Shown here one piece after another: positions 44,408 to 52,860 of a DNA stretch of 64,000 nt (position 1 is the stretch's first letter; each line of letters begins with the position of its first letter). Below the pieces are notes generated by a model, which was not told the DNA's origin, searched no databases, and worked only from the letters and a program-made list of their open reading frames with translations. The stretch is taken from contig NZ_JAFBEA010000008.1 of the NCBI RefSeq assembly GCF_016908515.1, forward strand, positions 1-64,000. Direction: 5' to 3'. A program made the position numbers and the translations under genes. The DNA comes from Virgibacillus halotolerans. GTDB taxonomy: Bacteria > Bacillota > Bacilli > Bacillales > Amphibacillaceae.

Positions 44408-44599
44408 ATGAAAAGCAATTACAGGGCATTTAGTCGATGGCATTTGCCGTTTATAGCAGGTGTTGTTGTTTTTATTGTTAACTTTTTGATTACAAAAGAT
44501 ATTGAAAGAGCCCTTCCTGTGGCAATTGGTTGTTTTGTTGGATTTTTTATAATTTACTTAGGTACTCGATATTATGAAAAGAGAAATGCTAACAAATAG
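44408..44599 (+). CDS. Small membrane protein
   Basis: 63 residues with two membrane helices (HLPFIAGVVVFIVNFLI; PVAIGCFVGFFIIYLGTRYY) and a basic tail. GAAGGTGG precedes the ATG. Function unknown. Separated from the ubiB-like gene by 126 bases. Confidence 0.65.
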   Translation: MKSNYRAFSRWHLPFIAGVVVFIVNFLITKDIERALPVAIGCFVGFFIIYLGTRYYEKRNANK

Positions 44600-44781
44600 T
44601 GAATATGTTTTTCCTTATTACTGCAAACTGTATTTTGGAATCGAAACTATATGATTGTAACTACAGGGGAGTTTGACTGAAGGTTATTAAAAAATATATT
44701 GAAAATCAAGGTCAAGACTGCAAAGGCTAATCCCTACTAAATCCTACGCATTTTGAAGGGGGTAGCCTTTGGCTTTTAATC

Positions 44782-44813
44782 TTCAATAATTACGCCCGAT
44801 AATTTAATAATCT
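44782..44813. repeat. Array repeat, half unit (first copy)
   Basis: TTCAATAATTACGCCCGATA followed by ATTTAATAATC. Contains the stop codon of the adjacent hypothetical gene. Leftmost copy of the intergenic family. Confidence 0.6.
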
Positions 44814-45145
44814 AATTGGCGCAAGTACAAGAGAATCTCGTTTTCATTCAACTTTTTTAAGCTGTATTTACGGATCTTGCTGTCAATTTTCTTTTGTTGT
44901 TTACTTCCTTTACTAGATGCATTAATTATTTGAAAATATATTTCGCTCCAAATGCCTGCCGTACCTCCGAATCCCAATTGAAATCCCATTTCTTCTGTTT
45001 CCGTTAGCGGCAGTTGTGTATTTTTCTCAAATTCTTTTTTAAAGTCATCCTGAATGATAATATAAGATTCTTTATTCTTTAAGGCGAAAAGCAATTCTTC
45101 AGCGTTATTCGCTTTATAGCAATCCTCTCTCTTTTTCGATTCCAT
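44804..45145 (-). CDS. Hypothetical protein
   Basis: 113 residues, soluble, charged. It has a SUKH-like or immunity-protein feel (YIIIQDDFKKEFEKN; MGFQLGFGGTAGIWSEIYFQ), but no family is firmly recognised. GGAGG lies 8 bases before the ATG. Its last codons lie inside the array repeat. Confidence 0.7.
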   Translation of the reverse strand: MESKKREDCYKANNAEELLFALKNKESYIIIQDDFKKEFEKNTQLPLTETEEMGFQLGFGGTAGIWSEIYFQIINASSKGSKQQKKIDSKIRKYSLKKLNENEILLYLRQLDY

Positions 45146-45198
45146 GAAATTAACCTCCTTAAGAAATAATCATATCCTGATTCAATTTTAACACAATT

Positions 45199-45274
45199 CA
45201 TTCAACAAAATGATCTTATTACGTAATAAGGGCGCAGGGTATTGTTTCATTATCGCGCCCGATTGCGGAACATC
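45199..45274. repeat. Array repeat, two-part unit
   Basis: Left part CATTCAACAAAATGATCTTA is degenerate. The right part (TTTCATTATCGCGCCCGATT, then GCGGAA) is a good copy. It lies in the divergent gap upstream of the AraC-family gene. Confidence 0.65.
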
Positions 45275-45412
45275 TTAAGATGCTGCGTCTTCTTAAACGA
45301 ACGCACCATTTAGTTTAAATAAGGTTTAACAATCCGATATTTTTCATATTCAAAACGTCGAGTATTTTTAAAGCTGCTTTGCTATTATGTAGTTATGAAA
45401 AGGAGGGATGTA

Positions 45413-46276
45413 ATGTTAAAAGAATTAAACCAAGTGATTGACTATATTGAAGATCGTTTAACTGATGACCTGTCTCTTGAAGGAATTTCTGAATATGCTG
45501 GGGTTTCCGACTATCACTTTAGAAAGATATTTTTTTATATTTCAGGATTGACGCTAAGTGAATATATAAAAAACAGGAAATTGTCGGAAGCAAATAAGGA
45601 TTTATTGAATGGAAAAAAAGTAACAGATGTAGCTTTTAAATACGGTTATCAGTCAATGGACGGCTTTACTAGAGCATTTAAAAAATGGAGTGGTTTTTTA
45701 CCCTCAGATGTAATAAAAACAGGGGTGAACAAATCGTCTCCTAAACTTTCATTCGTAATAACTGTAAAAGGAGGAACTGCTATGGAATTTAGAATTGAAG
45801 AAAAACCAGCATTTCATTTAGTTGGTGTGAGTAAACGTGTGTCTATGCAATTTGAGGGTGTTAATAACGAAATTGTAAAACTTGCAGAAAGCATAACGCG
45901 CGAACAAAAAGAAGAAATGCATTCTCTTCAAAATATAGAGCCTTATGAGATTGTTAATGCTTCTTATAATGCTGACTCTAATTTCTTAAAAGAAGAAGGG
46001 GATTTAACTCATTTGATAGGTGTATTAACGACTAAAAATGAAATAAGTGATCTATTAGAAAAAGTGCGAGTCGAATCCTATACTTGGGCAATATTTCCAA
46101 ATAAAGGACCATTTCCATCTACGTTACAAGAAACAATGGCGAAAACATATTCAGAATGGCTACCTTCTTCCGATTATGAAGTAATTAACGCCCCTGCTTT
46201 TTCTTTTACTAAAATGGATGATCATAAAAAAGATTACGCTTATAGTGAAGTTTGGATTCCTGTTCGGAAAAAATAA
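45413..46276 (+). CDS. AraC family regulator with GyrI/Cass2-like effector-binding domain
   Basis: 287 residues. The N-terminal AraC-type HTH pair (LSLEGISEYAGVSDYHFRKIF; VTDVAFKYGYQSMDGFTRAFKKW) is followed, after GGTAMEFRIEEKPAFHLVGV, by a C-terminal SOUL/GyrI-like domain as in the integron-cassette protein Cass2. The ATG at 45413 has AGGAGGG 6 bases upstream. It is the only sizeable plus-strand gene of the array region. Ligand unknown, probably a cationic drug or dye. Confidence 0.88.
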   Translation: MLKELNQVIDYIEDRLTDDLSLEGISEYAGVSDYHFRKIFFYISGLTLSEYIKNRKLSEANKDLLNGKKVTDVAFKYGYQSMDGFTRAFKKWSGFLPSDVIKTGVNKSSPKLSFVITVKGGTAMEFRIEEKPAFHLVGVSKRVSMQFEGVNNEIVKLAESITREQKEEMHSLQNIEPYEIVNASYNADSNFLKEEGDLTHLIGVLTTKNEISDLLEKVRVESYTWAIFPNKGPFPSTLQETMAKTYSEWLPSSDYEVINAPAFSFTKMDDHKKDYAYSEVWIPVRKK

Positions 46277-46504
46277 AAAACAAAAATTATTGTATTCGAC
46301 GCAACTTTATATTTTACTATTTCTTTTTTAGAATGACGAAGAATAGCTTGTGATAATGCCATAAAGACACAGAATCGTTAATCTATGAAGAGCAACGATG
46401 ATAAATCCGAGCTGCTCTTCATGGATTATTTCCCTCGTTACATTAAGTATATTTCTTCACAAACTCTTCTAAATTTTTACCTATAAACTCAATTATTTTA
46501 AAGT
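46277..46504. other. Intergenic region without recognised gene
   Basis: Convergent gap after the AraC-type gene. A possible hairpin (GAAGAGCAACG ... GAGCTGCTCTTC, 46386-46420) could terminate transcription. Otherwise nothing recognised before the repeat unit at 46505. Confidence 0.4.
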
Positions 46505-46573
46505 TATTGCTCCATAATCTGACCCTATTTTGGCATATATTTATTAAACAATCGCGCCCGTTTGTTGAAGATC
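46505..46573. repeat. Array repeat, two-part unit
   Basis: Left part GCTCCATAATCTGACCC; right part TTAAACAATCGCGCCCGTTT then GTTGAAG, an AACAA/TTGTT palindrome. Lies 23 bases from the end of the GNAT remnant. Confidence 0.7.
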
Positions 46574-46595
46574 GTCATACGGAATTTATGCCTTT

Positions 46596-46990
46596 TTATT
46601 TTTTGACAGCTTCCCATTCGCGGCGTAATATACCAAAAAGGAGCATATCATCAGTTTGCCCATCACGTTGAAGATATTCACGATGTCCACCTTCGTGTTT
46701 AAAACCACATTTTTTATAAGCAGCAATAGCACACTTATTGCTATCAAACACAGTTAACTGAACCCGACTTAAATTCAATTCTTCAAATGCAAAACCTAAT
46801 CCCAACTCAAGAATCTCCTGTCCATATCCTTTATTCCAATTTGTTTGGTCGCCGATTCCCAAGGAGATCCAGGCATTTCTATTAGCCCAATCAATAGACT
46901 CTAATTTAAAAAAACCAAATAATAACCTGATTCAAATGTCCTGACAGCAAATAAATAATCTTTATTGGGATAACGTCAGGAAAATGCGGA
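46596..46990 (-). pseudogene. GNAT acetyltransferase, truncated and frameshifted
   Basis: The 3' frame encodes a good GNAT C-terminus (WNKGYGQEILELGLGFAF; NKCAIAAYKKCGF; REYLQRDGQTDDMLLFGI). Upstream residues (KDYLFAVRTFESGYYL, then GFFKLESIDWANRNAW) lie in two frames separated by a shift at a run of seven T's near 46910. The N-terminal acceptor-binding part is missing. Confidence 0.75.
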
Positions 46991-47018
46991 TTTACAGCGT
47001 TAAGGAAATCCAAATATA

Positions 47019-47061
47019 AAAAGCCTAATTTCTCGGGGTTATAAGTGAGAAATTAGGCTTT
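47019..47061. terminator. Intrinsic terminator
   Basis: Strong hairpin AAAAGCCTAATTTCTC ... GAGAAATTAGGCTTT. It probably ends the minus-strand dehydratase transcript. Confidence 0.75.
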
Positions 47062-47066
47062 AGTTA

Positions 47067-47097
47067 CTTCATTAAAGCGCCCTATGGAGTAACTTAA
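47067..47097. repeat. Array repeat, degenerate half
   Basis: ACTTCATTAAAGCGCCCTAT then GGAGTAAC; 27 bases beyond the dehydratase stop. Confidence 0.45.
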
Positions 47098-47123
47098 TTT
47101 GTTCTGCCAAAGAACACATCCCA

Positions 47124-48086
47124 TTAATACTTTGATAAAATATGAGTCAATACTTCTCCATCAATATTACCACCGGATAAAACAAGAGCAACGTTTTTCC
47201 CTCCAATTCGCTCTCTGTAGTTCATAACAGCAGCTACTGTTGTGCAGCTGCCAGCTTCCACAATATACTTCTCCTTTTTTGCCATGAAACTTACTGCTTT
47301 TGCAATAGACTCTTCCGATACAGCAATAAAGTCATCGACGTAGTCTTTTGCTAATTCATAGCTGAGCTTCCCAATCCCTCCAACAAGAGCATCACATATT
47401 GATTCCTCACCTGGATATTCTTCATAAAAGGTATTGTCCTCATACGATTTTATCATGGCAGGACATGCTTCTGTTTGCACTCCTATGACTTTAATTTCTG
47501 GTTTTATAGATTTAGCTGCTACAGCTATTCCTGTAATTAACCCTCCTCCTCCAATAGGCACTACAATGGTATCAATGTCTTTATTTTGTTCGAGAATTTC
47601 AATTGCAACTGTACCCTGACCACCATAAATAAGGGGATCGTTATAGTAAGCATCAATATATATTAAATTATGTTCTTCAATATAATTCATCCCTAGCGAA
47701 TGAGCTTCATCATAATTATCACCTAAAAGTATTACCTCACCACCAAAATATCGAATTTTATCTATTTTGCTTTGGGGGGTAGTTTTAGGAACAATAATAT
47801 TTACATTTGTTATTCCAAGAATTGAAGCTGCATAGCTTACTGAACTCCCATGATTTCCGGAAGAAATTGCAGCAACACCATGCTTCATTTCCTCTTTAGT
47901 TAAAGTCATCATCTTGTTTAATGCTCCACGTATTTTAAAGCTTTTTGCTCTTTGAAAAGATTCAAGTTTAAAGAAGTATTTCGTACTTTCATCTCCCAGG
48001 TAAAAGGATTCTTCAAGTGGTGTTTTTCTAACGTGTTTTTCAATACGTTCATAAGCATCTTTAACATGATTATAATTAAACTTCAT
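47124..48086 (-). CDS. Threonine/serine dehydratase-like PLP enzyme (IlvA/EutB type)
   Basis: 320 residues, fold type II PLP enzyme. Schiff-base lysine in RAKSFKIRGA, substrate loop SSGNHG, phosphate-binding glycine loop VPIGGGGLITG and C-terminal ALVLSGGN. No C-terminal ACT domain, so it is a catabolic type. It lies 16 bases after the ornithine cyclodeaminase-like gene. The same pair (EutB/EutC) occurs in ectoine degradation. The exact substrate is uncertain. Confidence 0.88.
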   Translation of the reverse strand: MKFNYNHVKDAYERIEKHVRKTPLEESFYLGDESTKYFFKLESFQRAKSFKIRGALNKMMTLTKEEMKHGVAAISSGNHGSSVSYAASILGITNVNIIVPKTTPQSKIDKIRYFGGEVILLGDNYDEAHSLGMNYIEEHNLIYIDAYYNDPLIYGGQGTVAIEILEQNKDIDTIVVPIGGGGLITGIAVAAKSIKPEIKVIGVQTEACPAMIKSYEDNTFYEEYPGEESICDALVGGIGKLSYELAKDYVDDFIAVSEESIAKAVSFMAKKEKYIVEAGSCTTVAAVMNYRERIGGKNVALVLSGGNIDGEVLTHILSKY

Positions 48087-48102
48087 CGTCTACATCCACC
48101 TT

Positions 48103-49116
48103 TTAAATTTCTGATTTTGTACCAAGATCTTTTTCAACTGCAGCCTTTAATGCAATATTTGCTGTATAGATATCTAAGAGCGCCATTCCCGTTGAATCAA
48201 ATACAGTTATTTGTTCATCGGAGGACCTTCCCTTAACCTTTCCAAGGAGTACGTCCCCTATCTCACCAGCAATATTACTTTCGGTAATTACGCCTTGCTT
48301 CAGAGGTAACTCAATTTCTCCCACTTGTATACAATGTTCCTTATCATCCACAAAAACGATCGCTTTCGACATGACTTCTGATTCTATTTCCTGTTTCCCT
48401 ACCATATCAGCACCTATGCAAGATATGTGCGTTCCTCTTTGCACCCATTCATGTTTTAGTAATGGAACTTTGGAAGACGTCGCGGTGATAATGATGTCAC
48501 TGTTTTTGACTGCATCCTCCAAATGTTCAACTTCTTCAAATACAATTGCTTTTGTATCTATTCCAAATTCAGCCAGCAGTCTTTGAGATATACTACCGAA
48601 AAAGCTTTTTAGTTTATTTTCATTTCGTGCCCATATCCTAACTCTTTTTAAATCGGGCAATGCAGTTAATGTAGCCGCGATTTGAAAAATTGCCTGGTTT
48701 CCTATTCCAATAACGAGGAGATGCCTAGAGTTTTTTCTAGCTAAGTATTTTGCTCCTATCGCACCTGATGCTCCGGTTCGTATCCCTGTTATGAATGAAG
48801 CATCCGTTACCCCTAGAGGTTTCCCTGTTTCAGCATTAAATACGGAAATCGTTCCCATTAAAGTTGGAATGCCCTTTTCTTCATTTTCCGAAAACCATGT
48901 TACGGTCTTATGTCCGAACAACTTTTCGCTCTTTAAGTATCCTGATTTAATGTCCATATCTGCCTTACCCGGTTCAAAGTCATAAAAAATGGTTGGCCAG
49001 GTTTCCGTTTTACACTCACTTTTAGATTTGTAAACTGTTTCAACTAAATCAATCACTTGATTCATTTTTAATACCTGTTTCACAACTTCATTACTTAGGA
49101 CTCTGAATTCAAACAA
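48103..49116 (-). CDS. Ornithine cyclodeaminase/mu-crystallin family protein (EutC-like)
   Basis: 338 residues. The Rossmann motif GIGNQAIFQIAATL, the preceding SFITGIRTGASGAIGAKYLA, and DDKEHCIQVGEIELP are family hallmarks of NAD(P)-dependent OCD/alanine dehydrogenase-like enzymes. The start is TTG at 49116 with GGAGGT 8 bases upstream; a longer frame extends into the leader. First gene of a two-gene operon with a dehydratase. Role inferred: catabolism of a cyclic or hydroxylated amino acid. Confidence 0.87.
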   Translation of the reverse strand: MFEFRVLSNEVVKQVLKMNQVIDLVETVYKSKSECKTETWPTIFYDFEPGKADMDIKSGYLKSEKLFGHKTVTWFSENEEKGIPTLMGTISVFNAETGKPLGVTDASFITGIRTGASGAIGAKYLARKNSRHLLVIGIGNQAIFQIAATLTALPDLKRVRIWARNENKLKSFFGSISQRLLAEFGIDTKAIVFEEVEHLEDAVKNSDIIITATSSKVPLLKHEWVQRGTHISCIGADMVGKQEIESEVMSKAIVFVDDKEHCIQVGEIELPLKQGVITESNIAGEIGDVLLGKVKGRSSDEQITVFDSTGMALLDIYTANIALKAAVEKDLGTKSEI

Positions 49117-49158
49117 TGATTTTACCTCCTTTTGTTTATCTAAATAACAATGATCTTT

Positions 49159-49225
49159 AAAAAAACAAAAAACATTGAATCTCACCCCTCCTAAAAATAG
49201 GCCCTAACGGGAATGAGACTCAATG
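49159..49225 (-). promoter_or_regulatory. Leader hairpin with terminator features
   Basis: On the minus strand, CATTGAGTCTCATTCCC pairs with GGGGTGAGATTCAATG (49173-49225) and is followed by TTTTTTGTTTTTTT, before the ribosome site at 49125. It is an intrinsic terminator located in the 5' leader, so an attenuator is possible; alternatively it ends an upstream transcript. Confidence 0.65.
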
Positions 49226-49235
49226 CTTTTTTATT

Positions 49236-49257
49236 GTTTTTACCCGGGGGTAAAAAC
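49236..49257. promoter_or_regulatory. Perfect 22-bp palindrome
   Basis: GTTTTTACCC GG GGGTAAAAAC, just upstream of the leader hairpin. Either an operator or part of an alternating RNA structure. Confidence 0.55.
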
Positions 49258-49377
49258 AGCACCATGTTATTTTATTAGCATTAATAATATCAAATAAATG
49301 ATTATCAATCAAGAGTCATAAAAAAATAAACGTTAAAAACGTTAATTTTAATTAGTATTTACAATTTAATTTAAAGC

Positions 49378-49412
49378 GATTGTTCAACAATCTGGCCCGT
49401 TTCTGGAAGATA
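49378..49412. repeat. Array repeat, half unit
   Basis: TTGTTCAACAATCTGGCCCG then TTTCTGGAAGATAG; 9 bases beyond the next gene's stop codon. Confidence 0.7.
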
Positions 49413-49420
49413 GCTATTTA

Positions 49421-49735
49421 CTAATAACTTTCTCCTTTTTTGCTATAAATTTCATAAGCAAAATATCCAAATAATAATCCTATCCCAGGTCCCCAAGCAA
49501 TTGTAGATAGTAGGGGGATTGGGGATAATATGCTTAGGAGTACAGCAACAGCACAACCAATCATCATTCCAAATGGTATTAAACTATCTAATAAATTTTG
49601 AGCACCTTTTGATTTCTTCTTTCCAAGGGTACCTTTCTGATATTTATTTTTCATTCTTAAAACTACAAATACTGCAATCCCACCCACTATTACAACAGGC
49701 AGTGAAATACGCGCAATTTCCAAAGCTAAGCTCAT
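49421..49735 (-). CDS. Hypothetical membrane protein
   Basis: 104 residues with an N-terminal helix (ISLPVVIVGGIAVFVVLRM), a basic loop (KKKSKGAQ) and two further helices. GGGGGG lies before the ATG. No family recognised. Array member. Confidence 0.7.
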   Translation of the reverse strand: MSLALEIARISLPVVIVGGIAVFVVLRMKNKYQKGTLGKKKSKGAQNLLDSLIPFGMMIGCAVAVLLSILSPIPLLSTIAWGPGIGLLFGYFAYEIYSKKGESY

Positions 49736-49825
49736 ATTATCCCCCCTTCCTTAGCTTTTAAAATTGATTCAACTTCTTTAACATAGCTTATTCCGTTAAA
49801 TCCCCATTTGTATTGCTTAATACTC

Positions 49826-50245
49826 TCAAATCTTCTTGTTTTGCTTACCTTTTAAATACCTTCTATACTTCCTCAAAATGTCATAACTAAAAGCCAATAT
49901 CCATAAAGCGATACCAATACTAATTGATACTATGTGATACGAATCTGATGGATAATGCCCTGATAGATTGAAAGTAGCATAGAATAGACGAGAATTAATA
50001 AATAGTATTCCCAAAACCACAGGCAAATTTAATTGCCACCATACGGCTTTTTCTCTTTGTTTTTCAGCGATTCTAATATCTACAAGTAATCCAATAATGC
50101 CAATAACTGCAAATAACATCCCCGTGACAGCAAGAAATACACCATCAATAAACTGAATAGGATAAAAAACTTTTAAGATAATCAAAAGAGATATACCCAC
50201 GATTATTAATATACTATCGTTAACAATCTCCCATTTCTTGTTCAT
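49826..50245 (-). CDS. Hypothetical membrane protein
   Basis: 139 residues, four predicted helices in two pairs, basic C-terminus (RKYRRYLKGKQNKK). GGGGGG ribosome site. A faint repeat trace (TTATTCCGTTAAATCCCC) lies at 49783, beyond its 3' end. Function unknown. Confidence 0.72.
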   Translation of the reverse strand: MNKKWEIVNDSILIIVGISLLIILKVFYPIQFIDGVFLAVTGMLFAVIGIIGLLVDIRIAEKQREKAVWWQLNLPVVLGILFINSRLFYATFNLSGHYPSDSYHIVSISIGIALWILAFSYDILRKYRRYLKGKQNKKI

Positions 50246-50284
50246 CTATTCGTTCCCCCCTATCCGAGTTCCATTATTTTATTC

Positions 50285-50476
50285 CTATGTTTTCTTGTTA
50301 CTTTTTCTATCAATATAGGTCCACGAATAATAAACAATCCAAAATACAATCATTGTTATAAAAGCATAGATAAATCCATTTTCAGGGAAAAATACTATAA
50401 AAGATATTCCAATAATTATTGGAAAAGGCAATAGTATCCAATATATTTTATTCTTAAGATGTCCTATCTTGATCAC
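50285..50476 (-). CDS. Small two-helix membrane protein, paralogue A
   Basis: 63 residues. GTG start with GAAGGAG upstream. LKNKIYWILLPFPIIIG, then a second helix ending in WTYIDRKSNKK. It aligns along its whole length with the product of 50575-50775, so the two are duplicates. Function unknown. Confidence 0.68.
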   Translation of the reverse strand: MIKIGHLKNKIYWILLPFPIIIGISFIVFFPENGFIYAFITMIVFWIVYYSWTYIDRKSNKKT

Positions 50477-50536
50477 TTCTCCTTCTTATCTGGATACAAC
50501 CAATCTTCCTCAATATGACGCGATAATTAAATAACG

Positions 50537-50574
50537 TTTGTTATTCCGCAAAAGCGCCCGTTACTTAAAGACAT
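50537..50574. repeat. Array repeat, half unit
   Basis: GTTATTCCGCAAAAGCGCCC then GTTACTTAAAGAC. The stop codon of paralogue B is immediately next to it, and its last codons (CCGGATAATGAATAA) resemble the second half of the unit. Confidence 0.65.
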
Positions 50575-50775
50575 TTATTCATTATCCGGGTTGCTTTTTT
50601 TATCACTATAAAAATTCCAAATATGGTATGCAGTCCAAAACGTGGCGACTAATATGAGTCCTAAGATTAGAACATACTTATTCGGAACAAAATTATATAA
50701 TAAAAACATAGCAATCACAAAAGGAGGCAAAAGAATCCAATAGCGCTTATTTTTAAAGGTTTTAAAACTAAACAT
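50575..50775 (-). CDS. Small two-helix membrane protein, paralogue B
   Basis: 66 residues beginning MFSFKTFKNKRYWILLPP and ending WNFYSDKKSNPDNE; duplicate of the product of 50285-50476. The ATG at 50775 has GGAGGG 7 bases upstream. The reading frame remains open for a further 72 codons upstream (to 50991, MPINAWFEFTLGEAFVL), which may be the end of another, truncated membrane protein or chance. Confidence 0.66.
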   Translation of the reverse strand: MFSFKTFKNKRYWILLPPFVIAMFLLYNFVPNKYVLILGLILVATFWTAYHIWNFYSDKKSNPDNE

Positions 50776-51108
50776 ATAGTATGCCCTCCAAACAATCATA
50801 CTTTTATAAATTATGCGGCAAACTGGTCCGATTGTTGCAATATTAGATAAAAGTTTACCAGTAAGTTCTTGTTCATTAGATAACCTTAAGATAAATGGAT
50901 ATAAGCCAAATATTAAAACACAAAACGATGCAAGAACAAAAGCTTCACCTAATGTGAATTCAAACCAAGCATTAATAGGCATTTTGGACACATGCAGGCA
51001 TCTTGTTCGATTTGATGCCCAATTACTAAACTAATTAAAATTTTGCATAGAAAGGTTAAATCGTTAAGTGTAGCCATAATAAAAATGGAATGTATAATAG
51101 GTTTTCGC

Positions 51109-52209
51109 TTATTTCACCTCGCTATACCCTTCTGTTTCAAACTTTTTAATGGTCGATTTCAGAGAATATTTCGGTTCATAGTGACCGAAAAGTTCATCCA
51201 TATTTGATAGGTCTGCCTTATTGTTATCATCGAGTCTAATATCTGAATAGCCTTTTATAGCTATAAAGTTAGTAACCTCGTCTGTAATTTCACCTTCACC
51301 ATCAGCTACTTTTTCGGTTTTAGTAACGGAGTAAATGCCAACCAAATTTCCGTCACGATCACTGGCATCATTTGTACCTATACTATCACTATTGTCATCA
51401 TCATCCTCGTCACTTGCTGGATCCTTGCCAAATTGACGATATACCAACTTTTCTTGTTTGATTTTATAACGTGCGAACACTCCTTCGTCGTACTGCTTTT
51501 TTGCGTCTTTTTCTATCATTTTCTTGATTTCTTTTAAATTAGCAATATCGGTTGCTTTTTCAGCAATATTATATAAACCCTCCACCTTGACTGTTGGTTG
51601 AAAATCATCAGCCAGCACATAGCCATACCTAAGCAAGTGATCCTTAACATCGTCATTTTCTAAAATAATCTTGGCATCTTCACCGTTTTTCAACTTCCCG
51701 TTATTTTCAACTTTAAAATTAATCGCACTAAGCCCAGAATCAAAACGATTGTTGATGGTGATGGCTTCCCCTCTGCCGTTTGCACCAGCAAATTCAACAT
51801 CCAGTTTGTCTTCAACATCCTGTGACGTTAATTTCTTGGGTTCTTCTAAATCTTTCACGGTGAATACTTTTTCTCCGCCATTTAATTTATCCGTTGTATC
51901 TTCATCAACGGATACCGTTACCTTCACTCTATCCCCATTGGATAGATTCTTCTCTTTATCCATTTTGGTTTTATAGGCATCCGATATTTGCATCATTTCT
52001 TTCAGCGTATCCTTATCGAAAGAATCTGAATCCATATCGAATATGTCCTCAAACATTTTGTCCTCAGCCACGCTGAACTCAGCCCTACCAGCGCCATCCA
52101 TTCCAGAAAAAGATACCTTTACATAATCTGTTACATCGGCCTGATGACCACAGGCTGCCAAGAATAGCATCCCTACCAACGAAATCAAAACAAACAATAC
52201 TTTTTTCAA
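51109..52209 (-). CDS. Lipoprotein with two repeated beta domains
   Basis: 366 residues. Signal peptide with lipobox LAAC. Two related domains: DYVKVSFSGMDGAGRAEF with NGDRVKVTVSVD, and DKLDVEFAGANGRGEAI with NGEDAKIILEN. Then a helical region, an acidic DEDDDDNSDS linker and a small C-terminal domain. Anchored outside the membrane. Function unknown. Largest hypothetical of the array. Confidence 0.82.
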   Translation of the reverse strand: MKKVLFVLISLVGMLFLAACGHQADVTDYVKVSFSGMDGAGRAEFSVAEDKMFEDIFDMDSDSFDKDTLKEMMQISDAYKTKMDKEKNLSNGDRVKVTVSVDEDTTDKLNGGEKVFTVKDLEEPKKLTSQDVEDKLDVEFAGANGRGEAITINNRFDSGLSAINFKVENNGKLKNGEDAKIILENDDVKDHLLRYGYVLADDFQPTVKVEGLYNIAEKATDIANLKEIKKMIEKDAKKQYDEGVFARYKIKQEKLVYRQFGKDPASDEDDDDNSDSIGTNDASDRDGNLVGIYSVTKTEKVADGEGEITDEVTNFIAIKGYSDIRLDDNNKADLSNMDELFGHYEPKYSLKSTIKKFETEGYSEVK

Positions 52210-52373
52210 TAAAAACTCCCCCTGAATGACTTATTTATTCTTATCTGTAATTGGCAAATCAAATGTAATTTGGTTTGCTTCATCTTTCTAATCTCGACAT
52301 TCAAATCCAGATTGTAAGTTAATCACTTCTTCTCCATCTTCCTTTCTGTATCACACCTAAATCTACATTACCC

Positions 52374-52445
52374 TTGTTCCGCAAAATGGCCCGTTTCTGG
52401 AAGACACATATTTATTCGATTAACGCGCCCGATTATTGCATATCA
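52374..52445. repeat. Array repeat, complete two-part unit
   Basis: Best full copy. Left part TTGTTCCGCAAAATGGCCCG then TTTCTGGAAGAC; spacer ATATTT; right part ATTCGATTAACGCGCCCGAT then TATTGCATATC. Confidence 0.8.
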
Positions 52446-52540
52446 TTTCTTTTTCTCCTTGAAAATTCTAAGCAATTGATAAACTGTATATATAATTGTC
52501 ATTACTGCTACTAAACTTAATAAATTCAGATTACACTAAT
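52446..52540 (-). other. Possible fragment of a small membrane protein
   Basis: Directly after the repeat unit, a minus-strand frame reads LLSLVAVMTIIYTVYQLLRIFKE ending KKK-stop, with no good start codon or ribosome site. Looks like the 3' end of a lost cassette gene. The rest of 52541-52620 shows nothing. Confidence 0.35.
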
Positions 52541-52622
52541 AATACTACTCTATTTGCTATTTCTGATTTAAACATATTCCCTTCTTCTTTAGCCCATTTA
52601 CGGACAAATTTTTATTTCTAAT

Positions 52623-52805
52623 TTATTTTTTATCTTTATTCCATTCGTATGGTTTGTTTGCCCATTCAATAAAAATATAAACTATAAAGACTGCAAAAGA
52701 AGTAGCTATACTATCTAACCAGTTAATTTCTGAACTGAATAACCATCTCCAAATTATCAGTAATACAAAAAATATCAAGCCGAATTTTACGCTTTTTTTT
52801 ACCAT
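52623..52805 (-). CDS. Small two-helix membrane protein
   Basis: 60 residues: FGLIFFVLLIIWRWLFS, then NWLDSIATSFAVFIVYIFIEW, with a basic tail. The ATG at 52805 has GGGGG upstream. Similar in length and layout to the product of 60844-61023. Function unknown. Confidence 0.65.
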   Translation of the reverse strand: MVKKSVKFGLIFFVLLIIWRWLFSSEINWLDSIATSFAVFIVYIFIEWANKPYEWNKDKK

Positions 52806-52836
52806 AATAACCCCCACAAGAAATCTATAAATCACA

Positions 52837-52860
52837 TATTCAACAATTTGTCCCGATGAA
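52837..52860. repeat. Array repeat, half unit
   Basis: TATTCAACAATTTGTCCCGA, cut short where the dispersed structured repeat begins at 52861. Confidence 0.6.

Noticed and set aside
49116-49257. T-box leader for the cyclodeaminase operon
   Set aside because: No T-box sequence (AGGGTGGNACCGCG-type) and no specifier loop; only a terminator hairpin and a palindrome are present.
50776-50991. N-terminal extension of the 50575 gene to 138 residues
   Set aside because: A strong ribosome site and the paralogue's start both place initiation at 50775; the upstream open frame is probably unrelated.
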